Source: Argopecten irradians (taxonomy: Eukaryota; Mollusca; Bivalvia; Pectinida; Pectinidae). From it: DNA of 64,000 nt. A program made the position numbers and the translations under genes. Location: positions 39,915,604 to 39,979,603 of the forward strand of contig NC_091142.1 of NCBI RefSeq assembly GCF_041381155.1. The letters are read 5' to 3'. The notes beneath the pieces were generated by a model. That model did no database searches and was not told the origin of the DNA. It saw nothing but the letters and a program-made list of their open reading frames with translations. Below are positions 1 to 12,273 of the stretch, piece after piece. Positions within the stretch are counted from its first letter, which is position 1, and each line of letters starts with the position of its first letter.

Positions 1-881
1 GTCTCACACCAAACTAAACCTTGTATTGTAAGATACTAACCATGTATTCTCTATGTATATGCGACTGTTTGTATACTCTTTGTAGATTTTTACATGCCGT
101 CATTCTACTGTAATCCAACTTCATTTCGCGATGACACAATTTCGCATTTTCATACCTAAAGACAGTTTATCTTCGTGATTCAAAGTTAAATGCTCTTTGT
201 ACATGTGGTCGAAGCCTGTTCTTGGCGATCCTCGAAAAACGCAAAATTGAATCGCACGCGAAAACGAGCTGGTTTACAGTTTCCAGTAATATAGATTTTA
301 AAATGTGTAGTTATAAATGTAAAAATATTTTTTTTGTCTTTTGTTTGTCCGGGTTTCCTTGGAAACATTGTCGCACATCCTGTTGGTTTTATGATTCCTT
401 TGTTTTCTTACATTCCTGTAAGGAAATATATATGTAGGCCATGATCGTGTTACATTTTCCCGCCGTTTTGTTCTTATCAGGGATGATAATATTTTTATTC
501 AAAACGCATGCTCAAATTATTGAAATAAGATGCTCCCTTCTTTTTTTGTTTATGTTTAAAAAATGACGTTAATACACCTATTATTATCTAATTCTCAGCA
601 TAACTTTGGTAATTATTGCCAAATTGATATTCTGCATTTGTATATTACAGAGTTATATGCCCTTGCGGGTAAATACATGTATTATTGTGATTGCCAGCAT
701 AACGTCATACTTTTCAGAGAAAACGACGTGAGTTTCGCTCAGAAACTAATGGCGTCACAATGGTACCCATCCGCGAGGGAGCTAACTTTTAAAACATATG
801 TAAAGATGAAATATTATGCTGTTCATCACATATCCCCTGCCTTCAAATCATCATAATGGGATAACACTGAGATAATGTTCT
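1..881. other. no gene recognised
   Basis: Only short AT-rich open frames without a recognisable domain or splice context. The stretch from about 645 to 780 resembles 9217-9345 and is listed separately as a dispersed repeat. Confidence 0.6.
645..780. repeat. dispersed repeat, copy 1 (partner at 9217-9345)
   Basis: Shares the order of short blocks with 9217-9345: 'atattacagagttat', 'cttgcg', an 'aacgtca' block, then 'gctcagaaactaatg' followed by 'cgtcacaat'. Similarity is patchy, as in two old copies of one interspersed element. Ends and terminal repeats are not clear. Confidence 0.55.
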
Positions 882-1361
882 TCCTGATTTCTCTGAAAAC
901 CTTTTGCGTCGCGTATCGATACAATCTAACAATCTGAATAACTATGTAGGTCAGCAATTCGTGATCATAAATGTGCCTATTGTCGCCGATGCTCACACGA
1001 TGGTAAGATGAAGAAGACACGAATTGCCAAGATCTCGCGATTGCCTTACGAAGGGCAAGATGAATTCAACACGAAAATGAACCTTCGTATGGTGTTCGGG
1101 CAATTTTTTGGCATGCCAAAGATTTTAGGGTCACTCACGAAGTTACTGCCGAAGCATGAGAACGTTCCTCGGCGATCGAATGGTTCGATGTACTCACGAT
1201 CAGCGCCGAATTTGGAAATTTTATTTTTCGTGTGTCCATCCTATGTCAACTTGGGGACAGTGTGACGCCAGCATATCCAATGTACTTTCTGATTTCTCTG
1301 AAAACCTTTTGTTGCGTATTGCTACAATCTAACCATCTGAATTACTATGTAGGTCATCAAT
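882..1361. repeat. pair of ~75 bp direct repeats flanking ~330 bp
   Basis: Copy 1 (about 882-957) and copy 2 (about 1285-1361) both start with 'tgatttctctgaaaacc' and continue through 'acaatctaac' and 'actatgtaggtca'. The 330 bp between them is less AT-rich than its surroundings and holds an 85-codon open frame (1008-1265) with no recognised domain. It may be a small LTR-like element or a duplication followed by an insertion. No primer-binding site or polypurine tract was identified. Confidence 0.6.
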
Positions 1362-3700
1362 GCTATTAATTAGGTATTACAATAGCTCTTACAGAAAGGA
1401 GTCTATTTATGTGCAGTGATTCGCGATTCGGTTCAGTCATCAAACGTATCTTAAGTTGTCCTTAGTACCGACTTTAAACTATAAGTAGGTCATAACAGGT
1501 GATAAAATCTTAGCAAAAAATCGGTAATCTAAACCGTACAATTGTAGCAAAGGCATACCTAGGTTTGTTAAGTGTTAATGTAAAAAACTCGCATTGGATA
1601 TACGGCCTTAAAGATAGACTGCTAGAAAGGAGAAAAGATTAACGAGTATTTCTCTGTAGACTGTAGCATCATACCAATGTGGAACAGCATTCATCATTAT
1701 GTGAATTCAAATTATTATACGGAAAGACCATGTGCGAGCGAAGTTTAAAACCGAGCTTAAGGACATTTCTGTTTGCCCAAGCTGGTAAGCCACATCACAA
1801 ATCCTTCCTATTGTAATATAACGGGAATAGTGTAGGATTGTTAGGTACCAGATAAAAAAACATCCACCTTTAATATTTTTACTTGATCGTTTTGGACAAA
1901 TATAGATAACTTACCAGTACTACAAATGTAATGGAAACAAAACGATAGGTAGTGTATGCTCCGCTACCAACAGGGCATACACAATAATTATCATTTGGAC
2001 AAAAATGGATGGCTTATCGTGTATATATGTCTGTATGTGTCTAAAACACATATTAAATACTTTAGTTTGCTTTACTTGTCGGCACAGTCATATAGGATAT
2101 AATATCATGTATGTTTTCGGAAAGCAAAAATATTATTTTAAATTTTTTATTATTATATTAAATGGATATTTATTCTGAAATAAAATAAGAAACTCTAAAA
2201 TTTTAAAAACCAAAATTTTCAATGATGTTGATTGAGTAAAAACTAAATTTTGTTAACGGGAACAAATTTTTGTGTTGCACCTTTAAAAGGTGCAAACAGA
2301 TTGTCTGGTAATTCTACAATACTAAGATTATACAAAACTACAGTTTCGCTTAATTATATTACCAAATACTACACCCGGTACCTGTTTAACAGGTAAGGGA
2401 CTAGCCAGCCGGCTGGTCGGTACATTGGGTACAGCATTTTCACTATGACGTTGTATATATATACAGGTCTGTTACGCCTAGTGAATATTAATACGCTGTT
2501 CTGTCATACTCACTGAAGTGTTACCTACTATATAGCCGGCACCTTATTAAAACTTATATACTGGGTCACACATATGTTTGTGGGTGGTGATATTTCTGCC
2601 TGGATTTGCAGATAATTGTTTAAAACAGCATATTCTCCCGAAGTGGCAACATACCTCTGATTCCTGTAGTGCAACCTCGTGCGTCTTGTGTTTTCACTTG
2701 TCCCGATGGTGTAATACGACATCTGCACCAGCAGTGAGCGGCTATTGACAGGTGAGATAACATGCATATATTTACACGTGCTTTATAGATATCAAATAAC
2801 TTGTACGCATGTGACATTTGACAAAAACAGGATAAATAAATTCAATTTATAGTTGAAATCTCTACATTAAATTTTGCTTGGTAATCACACCTTGCAGAAA
2901 TAAACATATGCGGTGGTTTTTTTCGGCGTAACTAGATATATTTGTCAAAATGATACATTACTAATAAGTACATATATATTTTTATGTTGAGTGAAACATT
3001 TATTTTGTTTTACAAATGAGCCATGCTCTAAATACATTGGACGTTTATATAAACTATTCAGTTACTTGATGAGCTTTACAAATGACCATGGGGAAACTGT
3101 CAACCACAGTGGACAATGGCGAAGTGGTGAAAAGGTCTAATCGTGTTGGTAGAAGCTCATACAAAGAGTAAACTTTTCACATCTGTTGTGAATAGAAAGT
3201 ATTCAGATCTACGTAATTGAATGAATTGTAGCAAAATTTTCAAAGTTTGTTATGTTAAACTATCGAATGGTTCGTAATAACACCTTTACTCTAGGTTTAA
3301 TGGACGGAATTTAGATTTTTTATTGCAGATCTGATACAAATGTCAGATTTATACATATGTATATAAGGCAATTTTAACAATAGTCAATACATTGATAGCC
3401 GTGCAGTCATTATAAAAGTTTTTGCATCACAGTTGATAAAAGTCTAAAATTTCAGAATTTTCGGAGCTATGGATAGGGACGACAAAATATATCTGGGATG
3501 AGGTCTATATTCGGCAGCCTGTTGATTGGATACAGGGAAGATGTTATACTGGAATCTCATCGTGTCAGGTCAGTACAACTAAAGGCTAACAGACGGATTA
3601 TCCTTAACACTGAATCCATATACCACCGTACTAAGTAGGAAAAACACAGTTAGTCAACATTACGTGATAATGGGTGCCATAAACTTATGTAATCGCCGGT
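1362..3700. other. no gene recognised
   Basis: AT-rich sequence with runs of A and T. No exon-like reading frame, RNA gene or clear repeat was seen. Confidence 0.6.
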
Positions 3701-4324
3701 ATCAAGTGGCGTAAGGCTTTCTATTATCAAGTGGCGTCAGGCTTTCTATTATCAAGTGGCGTCAGGCTTTCTGTTATCAAGTGGCGTAAAGCTTTCTGTT
3801 ATCAAGTGGCGTAAGGCTTTCTATTATCAAGAGGCGTAAAGCTTTCTGTTATCAAGTGGCGTAAAGCTTTCTATTATCAAGTGGCGTAAAGCTTTCTGTT
3901 ATCAAGTGGCGTAAGGCTTTCTATTATCATGGGCGTAAGGCTTTCTATTATCAAGTGACGTAAGGCTTTCTATTATCAAGTGGCGTAAGGCTTTCTATTA
4001 TCAAGTGGCGTAAAGCTTTCTATTATCAAGTGGCGTAAGGCTTTCTGTTATCAAGTGGCGTAAGGCTTTCTATTATCAAGTGGCGTAAGGCTTTCTATTA
4101 TCAAGTGGCGTAAGGCTTTCTATTATCAAGTGGCGTAAAGCTTTCTGTTATCAAGTGGCGTAAGGCTTTCTATTATCAAGTGGCGTAAGGCTTTCTATTA
4201 TCAAGTGGCGTAAGGCGTTCTATTATCAAGTGGCGTAAGGCTTTCTATTATCAAGTGGCGTAAGGCTTTCTATTATCAAGTGTCGTAAGGCTTTCTATTA
4301 TCAAGTGGCGTAAGGCTTTCTATC
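3701..4324. repeat. 25 bp minisatellite, ~25 copies
   Basis: The head-to-tail unit 'atcaagtggcgtaaggcttt' plus 'ctatt' has little divergence. Variants are 'gtcagg' for 'gtaagg', 'aaagc' for 'aaggc' and 'ctgtt' for 'ctatt', with one short unit near 3930. The unit is not a multiple of 3 and no gene overlaps it. The strong homogeneity suggests recent expansion. Confidence 0.95.
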
Positions 4325-7300
4325 AACGATAAAGAGAACAAATATTGTATTAGTTGTCTGTAATTACTCCCAAAACTCTCGCTTTCTTTACGTATAACCC
4401 TTTAATATAATTCGTCTTACTTATTTTTTTGTATTCAGAATTAAATTTTATTTCATAATTAATCAAAGATAAAGAAAAACTAGTTTTTTTAATAAATCAC
4501 ACAATGCTTAGTATTCATAATGTATAACCCTTTCATATAACGTCTCTTAATTTATTGTATTTTTTTCTGAATCATAGTTTTTTTTGTGTTTTCAATAATT
4601 AATTGTAATTTCGTTAAAATGATTAAGTTGATATTTTTTTTATAAATATACCATTACTTTTTCACGTTTTCCTTAAACAAATTCAAATAGTGTGATAATA
4701 AAAAATGCAAGATATGATATAATTTAAAACATATAAACGATATTTGATATTTTCTGTTATCTATCGCATTGTAATACTTGTAATGATAATGTCGTAGTCT
4801 TTAGTACTCCAGCTTCCTGGATCCAACATAATAAACATCTAGTTGTATGTTTGGCAATTGAGGTCATGAACTTGTCATAGTACTTGAAGTATTATTTAAA
4901 TAAAACTTGAACTAGTTTATTTACACTTAGAATAGTATAAATCCAAGATCATAGTAAGCATATAGTTTATCTATCTTGCATTATTTAGTTTGTAAAAGAA
5001 AATTGACGACAGAATTGTTTGATTTTTATCGATTGAAAACTTATCCGATATATGTAGCCCATTTACTGTTGTACTACAATCACGGGAAAAGTACATACTT
5101 CTATTGACCAGACACTGACCACTCTCCTTTATGTGACAATGCCACACTATGAAAGGGTGTCTATACCTAGTTATATAAAAGGTGATGACCGGTTTTAAAT
5201 AAGTGTTAAGATTTGAGACCCATATAATATTTTCAGTCTATTGACCGTGTGGCGGTGATGATTCATTTTCAACAAAACCTAAGTACGTTATTAGAAATCT
5301 CGTTCATATGAATACGTCGTCAAACTCATTTAGTCTCCTAATTGTTCGAGGTGTTGTTATACGTGCACCTGCATTAGTAGTAGAGAACTGATATTTGTTA
5401 GTCAAGAAAACTTTATAATTATTAAAAAATATCGTTTATATAAAACTGAAAATTGAAGCAAACTATAGCATTGTGCACTGACTGATGTTAAGGTAGCAAC
5501 ATTGCATTATTGAACATTAAAGATGATGCACCATCGGCTGACACATGGAATTAATTACTTACATTAAGACGATAATGTGCATTAACCGAGGTCTATTTTA
5601 AATACCTATATACAAAAGATATGAATTATTTTGATTTTTGCGTATGTAAAACATTAAAGCAGAATGCAAATTAATTTCTTCGGGATGCAATTGATTTTAT
5701 GTATCTTTTTGGTTTTAAAGTTAGATAAGAAAATCAGACTTTTCATGGATGGTAAATGTGCCAAATATGTAGGTATCGAAAATCAAGCATGCATTTCCTT
5801 GATTTTAATGTGTAAAATCACTATTTGGCGTCGGTGTGGAAACTTTAATTATCAGACTAGTAATTAAGGTCTTCTTGTCAATTGGTGATCTTCACAATGC
5901 AAAATAAAGCTAAACAACAAAATCGCATATGGACAAAGAAAGACAGCAAAGTCATATGGTTACTTATCATCACGTTTTTTAAAACAAGAAAAAGCATATT
6001 TTAGTCCTCATGTGTGTGTATCCTTGTCATCAGGTTCAGAAGGTCATCTGTTATACAGAGTAAATACAATCTCAGCATGCTATACGATAGGTTTATAGGA
6101 CCACTATCCCTATATTTATGTGATGACCCCGTCACAAGTGCATCGTGTAAATCGCCCTCCCTATTATGTAGAAATATAAATCGGTCGTTCGGACTATTAC
6201 AGACGCAATTTTCACTTTTAAAACAGGTTTAATTTGTTTCTGTAATCTAGATTGAATTTCTCCTTTAGTTGTGGGTTTGTCTACCAAAGGCTGGGTGCAT
6301 GGTTTAAAAGACTAGATCGTGCTCCTCTGACATTTACTAGCTCTCAGTATATGTTTAGTACAACTTCTAAAGTTTACTGTATGAGTAGTAGAATTACAAA
6401 TGTCTGTCCATCACAATGTTCGTAGATCGTGCCTAATGTAATTGTGTTCACACCCAAGCCTAATTCTCTCACATTTCGTTGTGTATCCGTTAGGCCGTAA
6501 TAACGTGAAATGCCAAAGATCATGTCCTCACTACGTAAAATGTCGAAAAACCTATTCTGTTAAAACCATTCAACAATGGAATATATATTCGTAAATGAAA
6601 AATACATGCGATGGATTATTGACAAACGTTCAGTGAGAATTAAGTATCTTTATCACCATTCATATCTGTTGTTCAACCTTAGATTAAAACTTTACCCAAC
6701 ATTGTAGTCTAATGACAAAGAATTGTAAAAGGTATTTCGTTCACTTTCATTGGTAATTTTCAATGATTAAACATGATATAATTAGTATTGTACTTGGTAA
6801 GTTTTGAAAAAATAGCTGACTCGACAAAAATGAAATAGTATAAATAATAAATGATCAGATAGAAAAAAATGAAAATACAGAGACAATCACCATATGTCAA
6901 TTTATTTTGCTTTGCAACTATTATTTTCAAGGTTGGCTATGACAGTAAATAATTATACATGTATATAAATAAACAGGTTTTTTCATTTCAAACTATATGC
7001 GAAACAGAATGATGCATTATTTCATTTCAGAAATATTTTATTAACAATACAATTATACATAAATACAGAATATCTATATACATTATATTGTCAAAAGAAT
7101 AAGACAACAGGCATATTGCCTATATTAGTCTTCTTCTGTTACTTCCGGTTAGACTTGAAAGAAATATGGTATGTTTCACTCTATTACAAAAACATGGCAT
7201 TACGTGTTTGGTATCGAACTCAGGAAAAAGGGATTTATGTTCATCGTGTAATTAAATGGACGTTGCATTATAATTAAAAGGATAATTTCTACTCAAAAAA

Positions 7301-9216
7301 AAAAAATTCTTAGCAAGCAAATGAAGTTGGTACATGTAATTTATAGAGTGAAGATATGCATTATCTTATTGTTTTATGTGTTCGACACATGTTACGTGAC
7401 TGTATGTAAAATGTGTTGACGTGACTGTTGTTCCCTGTAGATTCACATCTGTAACGACTGTACTATCAAAAGAATCTTTCAGCACGTAACATTCGCTTGT
7501 GTACCTCACAGGCAGCAAGTGATTCAGTTAATCAAACTAATGTCAATCGTCAGTCTTTTCCGCTTGACCTGGCATGACTTTCAAATTAAAATATAATTTA
7601 TTTCTTTTCTTATCGAATATCTTCTCATAACCATATATGTGATGTCACAAGCCTTTCACCGTCTTGTCATTTGTCAAGAATAGTTAGCTTAATATCTTGA
7701 AAAAATATAATTTGGAAGTTATTCTGTTGTTATGTATGGTATTCTCAGCTATTCAAGTAGAAACAAAATGTACGCTTGGTCTTCCTAGAATGTGTCATCG
7801 TTGATCTTATTAAACACATCCATCTTAAGTCATAAATCTTTACTCTGATCGCAAGATAAACATTTCCAAATGAATTTACTGATAACCACAGTTGTCAGGT
7901 TGATCAACAACAAGAAAATAGGTCAACGAAATCATTAAAGAAAACATTATAAAACTAATGAAGAAACTGTGTTCTGAGGCGTTAAGTTAATGGGTCAAGT
8001 GAAAGTTATAATGTTTAATGAGAAAAATCCATTAATAGTTCTCTAGAGAAACAAGGAAAAAATAGAAGCACTTCATAAATCATATTTCAAGTATCATAAA
8101 TTAGCTCTATATCCTTAGTATACTCGACTATAAGTAATCTATAACTAAGAAGTTAGAGAATATGTCTCGACCGTCGGACAACACTTTCATAGCCAATAGA
8201 AGGCAGCTTATTTGTCCTTTCTTGACTTTACAGATCCATGATGCCCGACATGTCATCACTTGTATTCCACCTATTGGTTATGAGTTCGAAACTCATGTGT
8301 CGCGCATTGACCGTAGATTATTTCTCCCTGTACAATCACCAACAAAGTTTTTTGTATTTCCTGTTAGACTGGTCTGAAGAGTTTCTTTCTAAATGAGGAT
8401 AACTTCTATGAAACATCTGGCTCCAGGATCATCAAACAATCTTAGGCTTAGGTTTAGGTTAAGCCAATCAAAAATGACGTAATTAGCTAAGTCTAATTAA
8501 AGATCGTTGTTTAGTGATCTTAGGGCTAGGTCTTTTCTCCATATATTAGTTATTTTTATTGGCCTCAGATACTCGCTCAGTGGACGATATTTTTTGAAAG
8601 CATGAAGTACATTGTGAGGAAGGAATAATGTTAAGCATGTGAGCTTAAAGGATAATCAGTCAAGCATAAATTAGATAGATCGCTATGTATCCAAATAGGT
8701 TTTCTTCTTTTTCAATTATTTGAATTACACCTAAAGAAAAGCTGATGTCTGAGTGGGCTCTTTATGAGGTATTTGTACTTAAATGACCACTAGGTTCTGT
8801 CCTGTATAAACTACACGCTGGACAAGCGCTATATATACGTTCACACAGCCGTAGGATTGGATTATATATATAATATTGCTTGTTTAACTTGTTTCACATT
8901 TTGATAATAGAAACATTAATCTGAAAACGCTCGGGAAGTTTTACAATCACAACTTTTGATAGAAATCTCCACAGGAGCTGTTTTCAGTTGACCAACATTT
9001 AAATAGGATAAACATCGACACAGGAACGAAAATTTAATTCAAATTCAATGTTGAGTTCAATGCGAATGATAGAATTGTATCAATAAAATGCGTTTCACTG
9101 TTTACTCCAATTTTAAAATAATTCATCTTTTCCGTAAGAATACTTATATTCTGCTTTATTAGCGGCACTTGTCAAAATCTCAATAACATTTGTTACGTCG
9201 TACTATCGACGTCTCT
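4325..9216. other. no gene recognised
   Basis: AT-rich sequence without a supportable exon, RNA gene or long repeat. A short 'ttaggcttaggtttagg' stretch near 8443 resembles telomeric repeats but is too short to call. Confidence 0.55.
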
Positions 9217-9345
9217 GCATATTACAGAGTTATCTTCCTTGCGAAAAGGTATCCATTTTGATGTCACTATTTTTGTGAACGTCATTTTCTTTGAAAAGTA
9301 TGAGGTAACGCTCAGAAACTAATGACGTCACAATAAATACTGCAA
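9217..9345. repeat. dispersed repeat, copy 2 (partner at 645-780)
   Basis: Same block order as 645-780, ending in 'gctcagaaactaatgacg'. The two copies differ by indels. Confidence 0.55.
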
Positions 9346-9969
9346 GTGCCGTTGACTTTATGATATCCAAATGCAGAACACATTTTCTGTGGATATCGTG
9401 ATTGGTCGCATTCTTTGTATTCATTAATCCTCAAATCTTCAAAATACTTATCTTCATTTGAGCGATATAAATTAAGCAATATCAGCTGTCAGAGTGGCCT
9501 AACAACGACCTCTGCTCTTATCGAAAAATGATTGTTATTTTTATATTTCACATCTGGAGATGTATGTGGTTTTAAATGACCGTGCTGCTCTCTTCCTATA
9601 TCATTAAAAGTACATTATTAATAGCTATTTTTCCGGATCAGCTAATAGTAGATCTTTATAATGGTAAGAATATCATTTTAAGTCCATTTCAATGTTCTGG
9701 TGTATGATGCGTTAAGAGGAAGGCTGTGTAAACACATTAACCTGTCAATGTGGAGCTCCACTTACTTGTTTATGGACATGTAATTTGCCATCTTACACAC
9801 TTTCCACTATATTTACTATAATAGTCTATTTTAATTCAATCTTGAAACGTTGCCCAACGTCTGGTCCCGATTTCTTGAAAGAAGCTTAATTAAAAAATAT
9901 GCTTAAGTCAAAAAACCATTACGTACTTACATAAGTGAGTGACTTAAGTTGGTTTTTTCTTATCAAGGC

Positions 9970-10735
9970 TCGCTATAAAAAGGCTAGCCTTACCTGGATA
10001 TAACATCTGTAAGAGGGAAGAAGCCCGGTATAACTAGGCTAGTATCATCTGGTTATAACACCCGTAAGGGGGAACAAGCTCAGCTATAACGGTGCTACCT
10101 AACCTGGTTATATCATCCTAAAGAGGGAACAATCCCCGGTATAGCTGCTAGCCTAACCTGGTTATAACATCCTTGAGAATGAACAAGCCTGGGTATAAAC
10201 AGGGTAGACTAACCTGGTTATAACATCCTTAATACGGAACAAATCTCGCTGTACCTAGGCTAGACTAACCTGGTTATAACATCCTTAATACGGAACAAAT
10301 CTCGCTGTACCTAGGCTAGACTAACCTGGTTATAACATCCTTAATACGGAATAAATCTCGCTATAACTAGGCTAGACTAACCTGGTTATAACATCCTTAA
10401 TACGGAATAAATCTCGCTATAACTAGGCTAGACTAAACTGGTTATAACATCCTTAATACGGAATAAATCTCGCTATACCTAGGCCAGACTAACCTGGTTA
10501 TAACATCCTTAATACGGAACAAGCCGCGCAATAACTATACTGGTCTAACCTGGGTATATCATTCTTATGATGGAACAAGACCCGCTGTAAGAAGGAAGTA
10601 TTACCTGGTTATCTCATCCTTAAGATGTGACAAACTTTGCTATATCTATACTAGCCTAATTTGGCTATAGCACCCTTTACAGGGATCAAGTCTCGCTATA
10701 ACTAAGCTAGCCTAACCTATATCATCCGTAAGGTA
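9970..10735. repeat. 56 bp tandem repeat, ~13 copies
   Basis: The consensus contains 'cctggttataacatcctta', 'acggaacaaatctcgct' and 'ctaggctagactaa'. The period measured between 10213 and 10269 is 56 bp. Central units (10213-10500) are almost identical, while the units at both ends are diverged, the usual picture of an array that is homogenised from its middle. Confidence 0.92.
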
Positions 10736-12273
10736 AATAACTGGTAAACATTCTTTGAAGTACTTATGTCTATGGGGAATTCTGTATCACCACACAATCC
10801 TAATACCAGGGACTTAACTACAGATTATAACACTTCAGCTGAATATACTAAACAACAATACCGCATGGCCTAGTATGTGGACTTTCATCTACATTGTTAA
10901 CACATATCTATATCTGTATCACTATCGTCGACGATATCATACGAGTTAAGATGGTAGTGTTGTATATCTCTTATGTATACATGCATATTTCATGTTACGA
11001 TGCGTTATCCGATTCAGGCATTTTAAGATTTTCAGACAAGTAATTGTTAAGTTGTTTTACAAGATTCAGCTTTATAGCCTTATTAGTGTGGCTTGTTGGA
11101 TACTTGAACAAACTTAAAAAAAATTGTGTAAATAACTTGGATATATGAGTCAATGCCATGCCATGATGTATTGCTGCTGGTTTTATCCGACACTTATCTC
11201 ATTTATAAAGGCGTTGTGGTACTGGTTATATATGTCAAATTCGTCTTATTTATCCCCGAGAGCAATGAGCATTTTCAGGAATCCCCCACGCTGTACGTAA
11301 TTGTTATTGATGTCGCGCACGGTCAAATATACTTCTTACAACTCCATAATGAGGTCGGCATGGGTCGTGCATGTGTAATGTAATTATAGCTTATGCCACA
11401 TCTTAATGTTTATGACACAACAGTAGTAGTTTTAAACTGTTTAAACAGACTATCCAAACACATCCGAAGTCACGATTTATCATTAAAACGTATGATCAAA
11501 TATCAACTAATAAAGCAGTTTGTAATTTCAAACAATTGCACGAAATCACGAAATACCGCACTGCATCTGAAAGTATATAATGATCGTCCCGTCAACGATC
11601 AAGGTTATCTAGTGACGGCATTGATCGTATGTGAGGTGCATAAGTGTTTATAAGTGTTAGGACTGTAAGGCATTTGGGGCACTGTTGTATGTAAATTTTG
11701 TCCTTTCTTGATGTCAGGATTAATTTTGTACATGCCACTGGAAGGTATAACCTAACCAAAGACATAATGATATATTTACACAATAGAAGCAAATGTTTGG
11801 ATTATCTTACATCATTTGAGGTCAATCAAACGAACTTTCCCCATTTCTTATTTTACATCGTAATGTGGACACCAGTGGCATTAAACCCTTTATCATTTGC
11901 TACTTATTTAGATGCCAGTTAGGTGAACTCTTCACTATTGCTATATGTATTTGGAAAATAATACAAAGTGCAATAACATATACGTGTACTTGCTTTTTTC
12001 GTGATTCTCTGTCATTTTCTCCATTTTGTACCTAAAATGGCCTTATAAGTAATAACAACTACATGAGACACAGCATGGATATAACTCTGTCTCCCAAAAC
12101 ACATTGTGTCCTACCCCAAACCTGATTTTTTTTTACATATGCAGAACCTAACGCACGATGTCCTTACACGTTGATGGGGGTTCTTTAAATCAAAACGTTG
12201 ATGAGGGTTCATTAAATCAAAATACAGTCCTGATTCTGTATGACTTTGTATCTTTAAGTTTTTTTTGTTTCAG
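10736..12273. other. upstream region of the mosaic protease gene; first exon not located
   Basis: The missing 5' exon (start codon and start of the signal peptide) should lie here or further left. It must end with one base of a split codon, because the exon at 12274 enters in phase 1. No candidate was convincing. A 28 bp unit containing 'cgttgatg' and 'gggttc' is duplicated at about 12170-12228. Confidence 0.4.

Noticed and set aside
1008..1265. 85-codon + strand open frame
   Set aside because: No recognised domain and flanked by direct repeats; more likely element sequence than a gene.
3701..4324. CRISPR-like array
   Set aside because: Repeats are directly adjacent without unique spacers, and the genome is eukaryotic.
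8440..8470. Interstitial telomere-like TTAGG motifs
   Set aside because: Only about three imperfect units; chance is sufficient.
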